A stretch of DNA of 64,000 bases from Curtobacterium sp. MR_MD2014 (GTDB lineage Bacteria > Actinomycetota > Actinomycetes > Actinomycetales > Microbacteriaceae). Made by a program: the position numbers and the translations under genes. Location: positions 1,922,001-1,986,000 of the forward strand of contig NZ_CP009755.1 in the NCBI RefSeq assembly GCF_000772085.1, in the 5' to 3' direction. How positions within the stretch are numbered: position 1 is the first letter of the stretch; the number at the start of each line of letters is the position of its first letter. The notes beneath the pieces are model-generated. The model saw only the letters and a program-made list of their open reading frames with translations, made no database searches and was not told the origin of the DNA. Positions 1-9,001 of the stretch are shown piece by piece.

Positions 1-573
1 GAGCAGACGGGCAGCCTCGGCCACACGTCCGTCACCGAGCAGCTCGCGGATCCAGGTGGACGAGACGCGTCGCTCGTCGGCGGGGCGCACGTCGTCGCGC
101 AGGTCGACGTCGTCGATGAGCTCGACGCGGAAGCCGTGCTGCTCCCCCAGTCGACGCAGGAGCGCGACGTCGCCGGCACCGCGGGCGCCGAACCGGAAGT
201 CGCTGCCGACGAACACGAGCTCGGCGTGCAGGGTGCCGACGAGGATCTCGGAGACGAACGCCTCGGGTGCCTGCGACTGCAGGTCCTGGTCGAAGCGCAG
301 CAGGAGCATGGCGTCGACCCCGATGCCCTCGAGGAGCTCGCGGCGCTGCGGGGTGCTCGTCAGCGCCGGCGGTACCCGGTCGGGGTCGATGACGCTGAGC
401 GGGTGGCGGTCGAAGGTGACCACGGTGGACACCAGCCCGCGCTCACGGGCGGCGCGCTCGAGGTGCGCGATCACCGCCCGGTGTCCGACGTGGACGCCGT
501 CGAACTTGCCGATGGTGACCGCACTCGGTCCGAAGCCCTGCGCCACGTCGGCGACGTCGTCGTAGTACTGCAC
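1..573 (-). CDS. ribF: Bifunctional riboflavin kinase/FAD synthetase, N-terminal part (cut by window edge)
   Basis: RibF converts riboflavin to FMN and then FAD in the cytoplasm. Only the first 191 codons are in the window. They cover the FAD synthetase (nucleotidyltransferase) domain, with the motif GKFDGVHVGHRAVI near residues 22-35 and RFGARGAGD further on. The C-terminal riboflavin kinase domain lies outside the window. The GTG start at 573 gives the usual RibF N-terminus (QYYDDV followed by the TIGKFDGVHVGH strand). It follows two small membrane protein genes and truB on the same strand; truB-ribF linkage is common in actinobacteria. The family assignment is firm and the start is likely. 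Confidence 0.93.
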   Translation of the reverse strand, partial: MQYYDDVADVAQGFGPSAVTIGKFDGVHVGHRAVIAHLERAARERGLVSTVVTFDRHPLSVIDPDRVPPALTSTPQRRELLEGIGVDAMLLLRFDQDLQSQAPEAFVSEILVGTLHAELVFVGSDFRFGARGAGDVALLRRLGEQHGFRVELIDDVDLRDDVRPADERRVSSTWIRELLGDGRVAEAARLL

Positions 574-581
574 GCCGATCC

Positions 582-1022
582 CTACTCGCCGACCGTCGCC
601 GACGCGGCAGCGGGTCCGGCGACGGCGGTGCGGTGGTGCTTGCGGAGCCACCAGAGCCCCGCGATCGGGAGCACGAGCGGTGCGAAGAGGTAGCCGAGGC
701 CGTAGTACGACCACACGGTGTCGTCCGGGAAGAGCTGACGGTCGAGGAGCGACAGGGTGCCGACGACCAGCACGCCGGCCATCTCGAACCCGATGGTCAC
801 GCAGGCGACGCGGTACCAGGCACGGCCGGGGGCGATGAGCGCGATCATCGCCACGATGTAGACGACGGCGGCGACGGCGCTCAGCGTGTAGGCGAACGGC
901 GCGAAGGAGAACTTCTCGATGATCTGGACGACGCTGCGCCCGGTCGCCGCGAGGGCGAGGATGCCGTACACGGCGATGAGGACGCGGCCGATGCCGGTCG
1001 CGAGGGAGGATCTGTTCGCCAC
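582..1022 (-). CDS. Small four-helix membrane protein, unknown function
   Basis: The product is 146 residues with four predicted transmembrane helices (around residues 10-30, 40-65, 75-95 and 105-125) and a short basic C-terminus. No enzyme motif is visible. The GTG start at 1022 was chosen because the protein then opens just before the first hydrophobic segment; the frame is open further upstream but that part overlaps the gap after the next gene. It lies between ribF and another small membrane protein in the truB-ribF group and is probably co-transcribed with them. I do not recognise a characterised family. Confidence 0.72.
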   Translation of the reverse strand: MANRSSLATGIGRVLIAVYGILALAATGRSVVQIIEKFSFAPFAYTLSAVAAVVYIVAMIALIAPGRAWYRVACVTIGFEMAGVLVVGTLSLLDRQLFPDDTVWSYYGLGYLFAPLVLPIAGLWWLRKHHRTAVAGPAAASATVGE

Positions 1023-1087
1023 GGCGACGAGTCTACCGACGACGGGTGACGCGCGCGGACGAGCGGGCACCGGCGACGACGACGGGC

Positions 1088-1453
1088 TCAGTTCAGCGCG
1101 AACCAGATCTGGTACATGCGGTAGATCATCACCGCGACGGTGAACGCCCCGGCGCCGAGCACGACCGTGCTCCACTTCGTCCGGTCGATCAGGGCCCACA
1201 GGATCGCTGCCGGCGGCACGAGCAGCACCGACACGGCGTACACCCCGAACTCGAGCGCGTTGCCCTGCGGCGGACTGCCGACGGCGGGGAGGACGAGCGA
1301 GACCACGCCCTGCGCCAGGAGCAGCAGCTCGATGAGGGCGAGGGACCCGACGGTGTAGTCGTTGGGCTTCCAGCCGAGGAACCCGACGACCACGGCGAAC
1401 AGCCCGGCGACCACGGCCACCGCCAGCTGCACCCACATGAACCACTCGATCAC
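1088..1453 (-). CDS. Small hydrophobic membrane protein, unknown function
   Basis: The product is 121 residues with four hydrophobic segments and a WKPNDY motif in the loop after the first helix. Its GTG start shares a four-base GTGA overlap with the truB stop codon (1450-1453), which indicates translational coupling to truB. It resembles short conserved membrane proteins found beside truB/ribF in Microbacteriaceae, but I cannot assign a role. No signal peptide cleavage site or catalytic motif is seen. Confidence 0.75.
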   Translation of the reverse strand: MIEWFMWVQLAVAVVAGLFAVVVGFLGWKPNDYTVGSLALIELLLLAQGVVSLVLPAVGSPPQGNALEFGVYAVSVLLVPPAAILWALIDRTKWSTVVLGAGAFTVAVMIYRMYQIWFALN

Positions 1454-2412
1454 GCGCGCGCTCCGTCCGTCGTCGTCCCGACGGTCGCCGGGGCCGGGAA
1501 GTTGGTGATGACCCGCAACCGACCGCGCCGCACCGAGACGAGGCCGACCAGCCGGTCGTCGTCCTGCGCGACCGCAGCGACCGGTCCGTCGTGGTCGGGG
1601 TGCTCGACCGCGACCCGCTTGCCGTCCGTGAGGTCCTTCGCCGCGACCGCGTCGAGCGTGACGACGTCGAACAGTCGACGCGCGACGTCCGCCGGGCGTG
1701 CCAGGGCCGCCGCGACGTCGACTGATTCGTCCTCGAGGTCCACCGCGTCCGCGACGGCGAAGGGGCCGACGGCGGTGCGGCGGAGCGCCGTGAGGTGGGC
1801 GCCGGTGCCGAGGGCCGCCCCGACGTCACGCGCGAGCGCCCGGACGTAGGTGCCCGAGGAGCAGTCGACCACGACGTCGAGGTCCACGACGGGGACCGCT
1901 GCACCGTCGACGGTGACGGTGTGGTCGTCGCGGCCGGTGACCTCGAAGCGGGACACCGTGACGGTGCGGGAGCGCAGCACGACCTCCTCGCCCTTCCGGG
2001 CGAGGTCGTAGGCCCGTCGCCCGTCGACCTTGATCGCACTGACCGTCGAGGGCACCTGGTCGATCACCCCGCGCTGCGCTGCGACCGCACGCTCGATGGC
2101 GTCGTCGGACACGTCGGCGTCCGCGACCCCGACGGCTGACGTCGGCGTGCCGTCCGCGTCGTCCGAGTCCGTCCCGACGCCCAGTCGGATCGTCGCCGTG
2201 TAGGTCTTCCCGAGTCCGACCAGGTGCGTGAGGAGCCGGGTGGACGGTCCGGCGCCGAGCAGCAGCAGACCGGTCGCCATCGGGTCGAGGGTGCCCGCGT
2301 GGCCGATCTTCTTCAGGCCGAGGCGCCGACGTGCGATCGACACCACCCGGTGACTGGAGATGCCCTGCGGCTTGTCGACGAGGAGGATGCCGTCAGGCGG
2401 GGTAGCGAGCAC
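1450..2412 (-). CDS. truB: tRNA pseudouridine(55) synthase TruB
   Basis: TruB isomerises U55 of tRNA T-loops to pseudouridine. The 320-residue product begins with the typical GILLVDKPQGISSH segment. It contains the catalytic-aspartate motif GTLDPMATG (around residues 40-48) and the RRAYDLARKGEEV region of the tRNA-binding face, followed by a C-terminal extension of PUA-like size. The start is GTG at 2412. In many bacteria truB follows infB-rbfA; here mutY on the other strand and a small gene sit between rbfA and truB. Its stop overlaps the following membrane protein gene by four bases. Confidence 0.95.
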   Translation of the reverse strand: MLATPPDGILLVDKPQGISSHRVVSIARRRLGLKKIGHAGTLDPMATGLLLLGAGPSTRLLTHLVGLGKTYTATIRLGVGTDSDDADGTPTSAVGVADADVSDDAIERAVAAQRGVIDQVPSTVSAIKVDGRRAYDLARKGEEVVLRSRTVTVSRFEVTGRDDHTVTVDGAAVPVVDLDVVVDCSSGTYVRALARDVGAALGTGAHLTALRRTAVGPFAVADAVDLEDESVDVAAALARPADVARRLFDVVTLDAVAAKDLTDGKRVAVEHPDHDGPVAAVAQDDDRLVGLVSVRRGRLRVITNFPAPATVGTTTDGARA

Positions 2413-2460
2413 CGGACGAGGGTACCAGCGACGTGCGTCAGCCCGACCTGCCCGGTGTGG

Positions 2461-2907
2461 TCAGCAGGCGTCGTTCCACTCGCGACGGGGGTGGTCCGGG
2501 TCCGTCACGTCGAGCACGGCCGAGGCGGCGATCTTGACGTCCGCGCGACGCTCGAGGCGGCCGTCCTCCTGCTCCACCCACAGCGACCAGCGCCAGAGCC
2601 CCCGCGGACCCGGTGCGAGCAGTCCCTGCCCGTGCACGACGAGCACGCCCTCCCCCGCCCCGGTCGTGCGGAACGGCGTCACGACGTCGGCGCGGAGGAC
2701 GTCGAGGTCGGCGGACGGCGCAGCGGCAGCCATCGCGGACACCCCCTGCTGCTGGAAGGCCCCGACGAGCGCCGCGGCGACCCGTTCGAGGTCGGTGCCG
2801 TCCTGCCCGTCGATGCCGACGACGGTCCGGTTCGTCCCGACCTGCGCGATCACCTCGCTCGCGATCGCGGCCATCGTGTCGGTCTCCTGCGGTGCCCAGC
2901 GTGCCAT
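2461..2907 (-). CDS. Hypothetical protein with a faint nucleoside-kinase-like N-terminal strand
   Basis: The product is 148 residues, soluble, with no signal peptide. A segment near residues 29-45 (VVGIDGQDGTDLERVAAAL) looks like the strand/P-loop/helix of uridine-kinase-like proteins, but the GxxxxGK[ST] phosphate loop is missing, so kinase activity is unlikely. The ATG at 2907 was chosen because a plausible -10 (TACGGT, 2919-2914) sits six bases upstream, as in a leaderless transcript, and because mutY starts divergently only 19-22 bp away. The reading frame stays open further upstream, but there it overlaps mutY on the opposite strand. Confidence 0.7.
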   Translation of the reverse strand: MARWAPQETDTMAAIASEVIAQVGTNRTVVGIDGQDGTDLERVAAALVGAFQQQGVSAMAAAAPSADLDVLRADVVTPFRTTGAGEGVLVVHGQGLLAPGPRGLWRWSLWVEQEDGRLERRADVKIAASAVLDVTDPDHPRREWNDAC

Positions 2908-2929
2908 GCACCCACCGTAGGCTGTCGTG
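2908..2929. promoter_or_regulatory. Divergent overlapping -10 elements between mutY and the 2461-2907 gene
   Basis: The spacer holds TAGGCT (2918-2923, plus strand) and TACGGT (2919-2914, minus strand), which share the central TA. Each lies about six bases from a start codon (GTG at 2930 and ATG at 2907). That spacing fits leaderless mRNAs with transcription starting at the start codon. No convincing -35 or Shine-Dalgarno is seen. This is read from sequence and has not been mapped. Confidence 0.45.
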
Positions 2930-3859
2930 GTGAACGCGAGCGGAGCCTCCCGACCGGCTGTGGAGAACCCGACGGACCGGAGCCGTCCCGACATCGCGTC
3001 CCCGCTGGTGGCCTGGTTCCGCGCCGAGGCCCGCGACCTGCCGTGGCGGCGGCCGGGGTTCCCCGCCTGGGGCACGCTGGTCAGCGAGATCATGCTGCAG
3101 CAGACGCAGGTCGCGCGGGTCGTCCCCCGTCTGGAGGCGTGGCTCACCCGGTGGCCGACGCCTGCGGACCTCGCGGCGTCACCCCCCGGCGACGCGGTCC
3201 GCGCGTGGGACCGGCTCGGCTACCCGAGACGGGCGCTCGCACTGCACGCGGCGGCGACCCTGATCGCCGAGCAGCACGACAACGTGGTCCCGCGCCACGT
3301 CGACGCGCTCCTCGCCCTGCCCGGCATCGGTGACTACACCGCCCGCGCCGTGGCGGTCTTCGCGTACGGCGACCGGCACCCCGTGGTCGACGTGAACGTC
3401 CGCCGTGTGCTCGCCCGTGCGGTCCTCGGTGAGGGCGAGCCCGGACCGGCGAACGCGAAGCGGGACCTGCCGCTCATGGACTCGGTGCTCCCCGAGGACC
3501 GCGACACCGCAGCGGCCACGAACGCCGCGGTGATGGAGCTCGGCGCGCTCGTCTGCACCGCCCGTTCCCCCGCGTGCGACGCGTGCCCGATCGCCGACCG
3601 GTGTGCCTGGCGGGCTGCCGGGTACCCGGAGCACGACGGGCCCCGGGCCGCGAAGCAGGCGCGCTTCGCCGGCAGCGACCGCCAGGTGCGTGGTCTGGTG
3701 ATGGCCGAGCTGCGCGCGAGCGACGTGCCCGTCACGCGCGACGAGGTCGACCTGGTGTGGCCGGACGCCGAGCAGCGAGCCCGGGCGATCGCGTCCCTGC
3801 TGCGCGACGGACTCGTGGTCGGCGACGACGCGACCGGGTACCGCCTGCCCGACGCCTGA
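2930..3859 (+). CDS. mutY: A/G-specific adenine DNA glycosylase MutY
   Basis: MutY removes adenine mispaired with 8-oxoguanine or G. The protein (about 309 residues) has the N-terminal LPWRRPGFPAWGTLVSEIML segment with the catalytic glutamate. It also has a helix-hairpin-helix region (LLALPGIGDYTARAV), the catalytic aspartate in HPVVDVNVRR, and an intact FeS cluster ligand set CX6CX2CX5C near the end of the glycosylase domain (CTARSPACDACPIADRC). The C-terminal NUDIX-like domain of full-length E. coli MutY is short or absent, as in many actinobacterial homologs. GTG at 2930 is preferred over GTG at 2927 because it places the start six bases after a TAGGCT -10. It is the only plus-strand gene in this stretch. 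Confidence 0.93.
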   Translation: MNASGASRPAVENPTDRSRPDIASPLVAWFRAEARDLPWRRPGFPAWGTLVSEIMLQQTQVARVVPRLEAWLTRWPTPADLAASPPGDAVRAWDRLGYPRRALALHAAATLIAEQHDNVVPRHVDALLALPGIGDYTARAVAVFAYGDRHPVVDVNVRRVLARAVLGEGEPGPANAKRDLPLMDSVLPEDRDTAAATNAAVMELGALVCTARSPACDACPIADRCAWRAAGYPEHDGPRAAKQARFAGSDRQVRGLVMAELRASDVPVTRDEVDLVWPDAEQRARAIASLLRDGLVVGDDATGYRLPDA

Positions 3860-3915
3860 CGGCCGCCCGCCCGCCGCCTCACGGCCCCGTCCGCCCCGTG
3901 GCCGCCCGTCGCACG

Positions 3916-3952
3916 ACGACGGCCGCCGGACGGGGTGTCCGGCGGCCGTCGT
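3916..3952. terminator. Bidirectional hairpin terminator between mutY and rbfA
   Basis: A perfect 16-bp stem (3916-3931 pairing with 3937-3952) with a five-base loop lies between the convergent ends of mutY (3859) and rbfA (3967). It is very GC-rich and has no U-run, which is usual for high-GC actinobacteria. Confidence 0.75.
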
Positions 3953-3966
3953 GGTGCTGCGGCAGG

Positions 3967-4419
3967 TCAGGCGCGCTCGTCGCGCTCCTCGTCCTCGTCC
4001 TCGTCGTCGTGCTTGTACGGGTCAGCATCGCCGGCGTACTGTGCGCCGGCCGACGCGGCGCGTACCTGCGCGTCCCGCTGCTGCGCCTGGACGAGCAGGT
4101 CCTCCATGTGGGCCGACGTCTCCGGCAGCGCGTCCGCGATGAACTCCAGCGACGGGGTGAGCCGCGCCGTGATGTTCTTGCCGACCTCGCTGCGGAGCAT
4201 CCCGGTCGCGGCCTTGAGCGCGGCGGCCGAGTCGGCACGCTCCTCGTCGGTGCCGTAGACCGTGTAGAACACCGACGCGTGCTGCAGGTCGCCCGTCACG
4301 CGGACGTCGGTGATCGTGACGAAGCCGAGGCGCGGGTCGCGCAGCCCCTTGTCGAGCCGCCGTGCGACGACTTCCTTGATGCGGTCCGCCATCTTGCGAG
4401 CGCGCTGCGGATCGGCCAT
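3967..4419 (-). CDS. rbfA: 30S ribosome-binding factor RbfA
   Basis: RbfA binds immature 30S subunits and helps mature the 5' end of 16S rRNA. The 150-residue protein shows the KH-type fold sequence, with RMADRIKEVVARRLD early, DPRLGFVTITDVRVTGDLQHASVFYTV in the middle (residues about 27-53), and LRSEVGKNIT and TPSLEFIAD later. The C-terminus carries a strongly acidic, probably disordered tail (DDEDEDEERDE). The start is ATG at 4419. It follows infB with an 89-bp gap that contains a hairpin, so rbfA may be partly uncoupled from infB. Confidence 0.95.
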   Translation of the reverse strand: MADPQRARKMADRIKEVVARRLDKGLRDPRLGFVTITDVRVTGDLQHASVFYTVYGTDEERADSAAALKAATGMLRSEVGKNITARLTPSLEFIADALPETSAHMEDLLVQAQQRDAQVRAASAGAQYAGDADPYKHDDEDEDEERDERA

Positions 4420-4460
4420 GGGTGCCTCCTGGGGCAGGGAATCTACTGGTGGAACGGGAC

Positions 4461-4494
4461 GGACCCCGCCCCTCCCGAGGGAGGAGCGGGGTCC
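4461..4494 (-). terminator. Hairpin between infB and rbfA
   Basis: GGACCCCGC and GCGGGGTCC form the outer stem, with CCCTCC pairing to GGGAGG inside (one bulged A) around a short CGA loop. It lies 14 bases after the infB stop and before the rbfA start. It has no U-run, so it may attenuate transcription or protect the 3' end rather than fully terminate. Confidence 0.6.
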
Positions 4495-4508
4495 AGGATA
4501 GCCAGGCG

Positions 4509-7370
4509 TCAGTCGCGCGGCTTCTCGACGAGCTCGGTGGTCTCGATCTCGTCGCCGATCTGGATGTCGTTGTACTTGCCCAGACCGATACCGGCCTCGA
4601 AGTCCGTGCGGACCTCGGTGACGTCGTCCTTGAAGCGACGCAGCGACTCGATGGCCAGGCCGTCGGCGAGCACCACACCGTCACGGATGACGCGCGCCTT
4701 GGCGTTGCGCGTGATCGTGCCGGAGCGGACGATGACACCGGCGATGTTGCCGAACTTCGAGGAGCGGAACACCTCGCGGATCTCGGCGACACCCGACTGG
4801 ACCTCTTCGTACTCGGGCTTGAGCATGCCCTTGAGGGACTGCTCGATGTCCTCGAGTGCGTTGTAGATGACCGAGTAGAAGCGCACGTCGATGCCTTCGC
4901 GCGCCGCACGCTCGCGGGCCTTGACGTCCGGGCGGACGTTGAAGCCGACGACGATCGCGTTGTCGATCGTGGCCAGGTCGATGTCCGACTCCGTGATCGC
5001 ACCCACACCGCGGTGCAGGATGCGGAGCTGGACGCTGTCGTCGACCTCGATGTCCAGGAGCGACTGCTCGAGTGCCTCGACGGCACCGGAGACGTCACCC
5101 TTGATGATGAGGTTGAGCGAGTCGACCTTGCCCTCCTCGAGAGCACGGGTGAAGTCCTCGAGCGAGATGCGCTTGCGGGCCTTGGCCAGCTGGGCGTTGC
5201 GCTCGGCCGCTTCACGCTTCTCGGCGATCTGGCGGGCCGTGCGGTCCTCCTCCGTGACCAGGAAGGTGTCACCGGCGCGCGGCACCGACGACAGACCCTG
5301 CACCTGGACCGGACGGCTCGGCGTCGCGGCCTTGACCGCCACACCGTTCTCGTCCGTCATGGCACGGACGCGACCGTAGGCCGTGCCCGCCACGATGGCG
5401 TCGCCGACGTGCAGCGTGCCGGACTGGATGAGCACCGTCGCGACGGAACCGCGACCCTTGTCGAGGCGGGCCTCGATCGCGACACCGCGGGCGTCCTTGT
5501 CGGGGTTCGCACGCAGGTCGAGACCGGCGTCCGCCGTGAGCAGCACCGCGTCGAGCAGGTCCTGGATGCCGACGTTGTTGCGCGCCGACACGTCGACGAA
5601 CATGACGTCGCCGCCGTACTCCTCGGCCACCAGGTTGTACTCGGTGAGCTGCTGCCGGACCTTCGCCGGGTTCGCGCCCTCCTTGTCGATCTTGTTCACC
5701 GCGACCACGATCGGCACGTTGGCCGACTGCGCGTGGTTCAGCGCCTCGATCGTCTGGGGCATGATGCCGTCGTCCGCCGCGACCACGAGGATCGCGATGT
5801 CCGTCACCTGCGCACCACGGGCACGCATGGCGGTGAAGGCCTCGTGACCCGGGGTGTCGATGAACGTGATCGGACGCTCGATGCCCTCGTGCTCGGTGAC
5901 GATCTGGTACGCACCGATGTGCTGCGTGATGCCGCCGGCCTCGCCCTCGACCACCTTCGAGTTGCGGATGGCGTCGAGGAGTCGGGTCTTGCCGTGGTCG
6001 ACGTGACCCATGACGGTGACGACCGGGGGACGCTGCTGCAGGACGGAGTCGTCCTCGTCGGCGTACTCGGCGTCGATGTCGATGTCGAAGCCCTCGAGGA
6101 GCTCGCGGTCCTCGTCCTCCGGCGACACGATCTGGATCTTGTAGCCGAGCTCCTCGCCGAGGACCTCGAACGTGGCCTCGTCCAGCGACTCGGTCGCCGT
6201 GGCCATCTCACCGAGGTGGAACAGCACGGTCACCAGGTTGCCGGGCATGGCGTCGATCTTGTCCGCGAAGTCCGAGATGCTCGCACCGCGACGGAGTCGC
6301 ACGACCGTGTTGCCGTCGCCACGAGGGACCTGCACACCGCCGAGCGACGGCGCCTGCCGCATCTCGTACTCGGCGCGCTTCGTCCGCTTCGACTTGCGGG
6401 CACGGCTCTTGCCGCCACCGCGACCGAACGCACCGGCGGTACCACCACCGGGGCCACGACCGCGGCCACCGCCGCCGGCGGGACGCGGACCGCTGAACGC
6501 CGGGCGCGGGAAGCCGCCACCGGCACCACCGGCACCACCCGGACGACCACCGGGGCCGCCACGACCGCCGCCCTGGCCCGGGCGCTGCCCGAAGCCGGGG
6601 GCACGGTTCGCCTGACCGGGGCCACCCGGACGCGGTGCGCCCGGACGGGGCACGCCGGGACGCGGCGGGGCCGGACGCGGGATGCCGTTGCCGCCACCGG
6701 CACCGCCGGCGGGACGCTGACCCATGCCCTGGTTGGACGAGTACGGGTTGTTGCCGGGGCGCGGCGGGCGCGAGCCCATGCCCTGGCTGGACGCGTAGGG
6801 GTTGTTGCCCGGGCGTGCGCCGGGCTTCGGGCCGCCGGGCTTGGGGCCGGCTGCGGAGCCGGGCTTCGGCGCGCCGCCCGGCTTGACGGCGTCGCTCTTC
6901 GGAGCGCTCGCGTCGTCGCCGGACTGCTCACCCGACGCTGCCTGCTCGGCAGCGGCGGCCTTCTCGGCAGCCGCGGCCTTCTGTGCAGCCTCGGCCTCGG
7001 CCTGGCGCTGCGCGACCGACTTCGGCGCGGCGGGCGTCGGGGTCTCGGCGACGGGCGCCTCGACCTCGGGCTCGGCCTTCGGCGCGGGAGCCGGACGCGC
7101 CGGACCCGGACGGGGACCGCCGGGCTTCGGGGCGCCGGACCGCGGGGCAGCGGCCTTCGCGGGAGCGCTCGGGCTCGCCGAGGCCGCGGGCTTCGACGCC
7201 GTCGAGGCGCCGTCCGCCTGCAGCGCAGCACGGAGCTTGCGCGCGACGGGGGGTTCCACACTGGAGCTCGGGCCCTTGACGAACTCGCCGAGTTCCTTGA
7301 GCTTCTCCATTGCGGTCTTGCTGTCGACACCGAGTTCGGATGCGATCTCGTGTACGCGTGGTTTTGCCAC
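4509..7370 (-). CDS. infB: Translation initiation factor IF-2
   Basis: IF-2 is the GTPase that places fMet-tRNA on the 30S subunit. The product is 953 residues. An N-terminal IF2-N motif ([21 protein letters not shown]) is followed by about 300 low-complexity Ala/Pro/Gly/Arg-rich residues, which include two copies of an NNPY(A/S)SxQGMG motif, and then a second IF2-N region. The G domain has [22 protein letters not shown] and NKIDK, followed by the C-terminal beta-barrel and fMet-tRNA domains. The length and the long disordered N-terminus are normal for actinobacteria. It lies in a nusA-ylxR-infB order. Confidence 0.97.
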   Translation of the reverse strand: MAKPRVHEIASELGVDSKTAMEKLKELGEFVKGPSSSVEPPVARKLRAALQADGASTASKPAASASPSAPAKAAAPRSGAPKPGGPRPGPARPAPAPKAEPEVEAPVAETPTPAAPKSVAQRQAEAEAAQKAAAAEKAAAAEQAASGEQSGDDASAPKSDAVKPGGAPKPGSAAGPKPGGPKPGARPGNNPYASSQGMGSRPPRPGNNPYSSNQGMGQRPAGGAGGGNGIPRPAPPRPGVPRPGAPRPGGPGQANRAPGFGQRPGQGGGRGGPGGRPGGAGGAGGGFPRPAFSGPRPAGGGGRGRGPGGGTAGAFGRGGGKSRARKSKRTKRAEYEMRQAPSLGGVQVPRGDGNTVVRLRRGASISDFADKIDAMPGNLVTVLFHLGEMATATESLDEATFEVLGEELGYKIQIVSPEDEDRELLEGFDIDIDAEYADEDDSVLQQRPPVVTVMGHVDHGKTRLLDAIRNSKVVEGEAGGITQHIGAYQIVTEHEGIERPITFIDTPGHEAFTAMRARGAQVTDIAILVVAADDGIMPQTIEALNHAQSANVPIVVAVNKIDKEGANPAKVRQQLTEYNLVAEEYGGDVMFVDVSARNNVGIQDLLDAVLLTADAGLDLRANPDKDARGVAIEARLDKGRGSVATVLIQSGTLHVGDAIVAGTAYGRVRAMTDENGVAVKAATPSRPVQVQGLSSVPRAGDTFLVTEEDRTARQIAEKREAAERNAQLAKARKRISLEDFTRALEEGKVDSLNLIIKGDVSGAVEALEQSLLDIEVDDSVQLRILHRGVGAITESDIDLATIDNAIVVGFNVRPDVKARERAAREGIDVRFYSVIYNALEDIEQSLKGMLKPEYEEVQSGVAEIREVFRSSKFGNIAGVIVRSGTITRNAKARVIRDGVVLADGLAIESLRRFKDDVTEVRTDFEAGIGLGKYNDIQIGDEIETTELVEKPRD

Positions 7371-7445
7371 TGTTCTCCTTCACGGGTCCCACCCCGCGAA
7401 GGGGGCAGGACTCACTGGATGACGGGTCTCACTTCGAGCCGCTCA

Positions 7446-7763
7446 TCAGTTGTCCATAAGCCGTTCAGCCTGTTCTGTCGTGTCCCGGTGACGCGCCTGC
7501 TCTTCGGCGCTGAGCGCCTCGAGGTAGTCACGTACCGCTGACGTGTCCGGTTCACGGTCGAGCCGGAGCGCGCGGCGGTATGCCCTGCGCTTGACGGCCT
7601 GATCGTGTGCTTCGACGGTCGGGGTGAGCCAGGCTCCCCGCCCCGGCATGACTGCCTTTGGGTCCGCCACGACGCGACCGTCGCTCAGGGCGACGACACG
7701 GAGGAGGGAGGACCGGGGAGCACGACGACGACTGCCGATGCATATTCTGACGGGAACCACCAT
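7446..7763 (-). CDS. YlxR family (DUF448) RNA-binding protein
   Basis: The product is 105 residues. YlxR proteins are small predicted RNA-binding proteins encoded between nusA and infB in most Gram-positive bacteria. The conserved segments are [19 protein letters not shown] at the N-terminus and GRGAWLTPT in the middle. ATG at 7763 was chosen because the domain begins immediately after it; the open frame upstream lacks similarity. Compared with typical members (about 90 residues) it has a short charged C-terminal extension. Confidence 0.88.
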   Translation of the reverse strand: MVVPVRICIGSRRRAPRSSLLRVVALSDGRVVADPKAVMPGRGAWLTPTVEAHDQAVKRRAYRRALRLDREPDTSAVRDYLEALSAEEQARHRDTTEQAERLMDN

Positions 7764-7825
7764 ACTCCTTGCCTCCGACCACCGCGATCCGGCGCGCCCG
7801 GACGGGCCACGCCACCAGCGAAACG

Positions 7826-7853
7826 GTGCCGGGCGACGAGCGTCGCCCGACAC
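7826..7853 (-). terminator. Hairpin between nusA and ylxR
   Basis: A 12-bp stem with one mismatch (7826-7837 with 7842-7853, CGGGCGAC/GTCGCCCG core) lies ten bases after the nusA stop codon. It may be an intra-operon attenuator rather than a full terminator, since ylxR and infB would otherwise need their own promoter. Confidence 0.5.
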
Positions 7854-7862
7854 GGTCGTGTC

Positions 7863-8858
7863 CTACTCGTCGCCGTCCAGTATGGAGTCCGGCTGGATGT
7901 CGATGCGCGCACCGGTCAGCTTCGCGGCGAGACGGGCGTTCTGCCCTTCCTTCCCGATCGCGAGCGACAGCTGGTAGTCCGGCACCAGGGCACGGACCGC
8001 CTTCGTCGACGCGTCGAGCACGAACGCGCTCGTGACCTTCGCGGGCGACAGTGCGCTCGCGACGAACGAGGCCAGGTCGGACGAGTAGTCGACGATGTCG
8101 ATCTTCTCCGCACCGAGCTCGGTCGTCACGGCGCGGACGCGCGCACCGAGCTCGCCGATGCAGGCGCCCTTCGCGTTGACGCCCGGCTCGTTCGCCTTCA
8201 CCGCGAGCTTGGTGCGGTGCCCGGACTCACGCGCGATCGACGTGATCTCGACCACGCCCGACGCGATCTCGGGGACCTCGAGCGCGAAGAGCTTCCGGAC
8301 CAGGCCCGGGTGGGTGCGCGAGACCGTGATCTGCGGGCCCTTGGCACCGCGGCCGACGCTCGTGACGTAGACGCGGATGCGGTTGCCGTGCTTGTACTCC
8401 TCGCCCGGCACCTGCTCCTCGGGCGGCAGGATCGCCTCGACCGTGCCGAGGTCGACGTGCACCATCTTCGGGTTCGGACCCTGCTGGATCACGCCCGCGA
8501 CGATGTCGCCCTCCTTGCCACGGAACTGGCCGAGGATCTTGTCGTCGCCGATGTCGCGCAGACGCTGGTTGATGACCTGCTTCGCGGCGAAGGCGGCGAT
8601 GCGGCCGAAGTCGCTCGGCTGGTCGACGGCCTCGCCGACGACGGTGCCGTCCTCGTCGCGCTCCGGCACGTAGACGGAGACCTCGCCGGACTTGCGGTCG
8701 AGCTCGACACGGGTCTGGGCGTCGACGGGCTCGTCGTTCTCCGCGCGGTGCTTCTGGTACGCCGTCAGGATGGCGGATTCGATGATGCGGACGAGTTCGT
8801 CGAACGGGATCTCCCGCTCGCGCTCCATGAGTCGCAGGACTGCGAGGTCGATCTTCAC
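7863..8858 (-). CDS. nusA: Transcription termination/antitermination factor NusA
   Basis: NusA binds RNA polymerase and modulates pausing, termination and antitermination. The product is 331 residues: an N-terminal polymerase-binding domain (IDLAVLRLMEREREIPFDEL), an S1 domain (about residues 110-180, with GDIVAGVIQQG), then two KH domains (ending in ALVPDYQLSLAIGKEGQNARLAAKLTG). There are no C-terminal AR repeats, as is usual for actinobacteria. The start is GTG at 8858, where the family N-terminus begins; a GGAGG lies just upstream. rimP, which commonly precedes nusA, is not present here; the upstream neighbour is proS. Confidence 0.96.
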   Translation of the reverse strand: MKIDLAVLRLMEREREIPFDELVRIIESAILTAYQKHRAENDEPVDAQTRVELDRKSGEVSVYVPERDEDGTVVGEAVDQPSDFGRIAAFAAKQVINQRLRDIGDDKILGQFRGKEGDIVAGVIQQGPNPKMVHVDLGTVEAILPPEEQVPGEEYKHGNRIRVYVTSVGRGAKGPQITVSRTHPGLVRKLFALEVPEIASGVVEITSIARESGHRTKLAVKANEPGVNAKGACIGELGARVRAVTTELGAEKIDIVDYSSDLASFVASALSPAKVTSAFVLDASTKAVRALVPDYQLSLAIGKEGQNARLAAKLTGARIDIQPDSILDGDE

Positions 8859-8921
8859 CGAGGTGCCTCCGTGTTCAGCTGAGTCGCTCCTGCGGGTGGA
8901 ACTGCGCAGAAGTCGGCTACA

Positions 8922-8927
8922 AGCGTA
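8922..8927 (-). promoter_or_regulatory. Candidate -10 for the nusA-ylxR-infB transcript
   Basis: TACGCT read on the minus strand lies about 64 bases upstream of the nusA start and just downstream of the proS terminator hairpin. No clear -35 is seen. It is the best candidate in the 143-bp gap between proS and nusA. Confidence 0.3.
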
Positions 8928-8942
8928 CCCCAGAACCACGAG

Positions 8943-8988
8943 ACGGACCGGAGGCGCGGTGCCGGTCGACACCGCGCCTCCGGTCCGT
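8943..8988. terminator. Strong hairpin terminator after proS
   Basis: A perfect 19-bp inverted repeat (8943-8961 with 8970-8988, eight-base loop) lies 13 bases after the proS stop. Its arms contain GGAGGCGCGG, a core shared with a dispersed intergenic repeat seen elsewhere in this window (15.45, 48.55, 57.8 and 60.45 kb). Confidence 0.8.
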
Positions 8989-9001
8989 GGAGGGGTTGCG
9001 A

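Noticed and set aside
4422-7541. Plus-strand open frame of about 1,040 codons opposite infB
   Set aside because: It is antisense to infB, with repetitive Arg/Gly/Ala/Thr translation and no domain.
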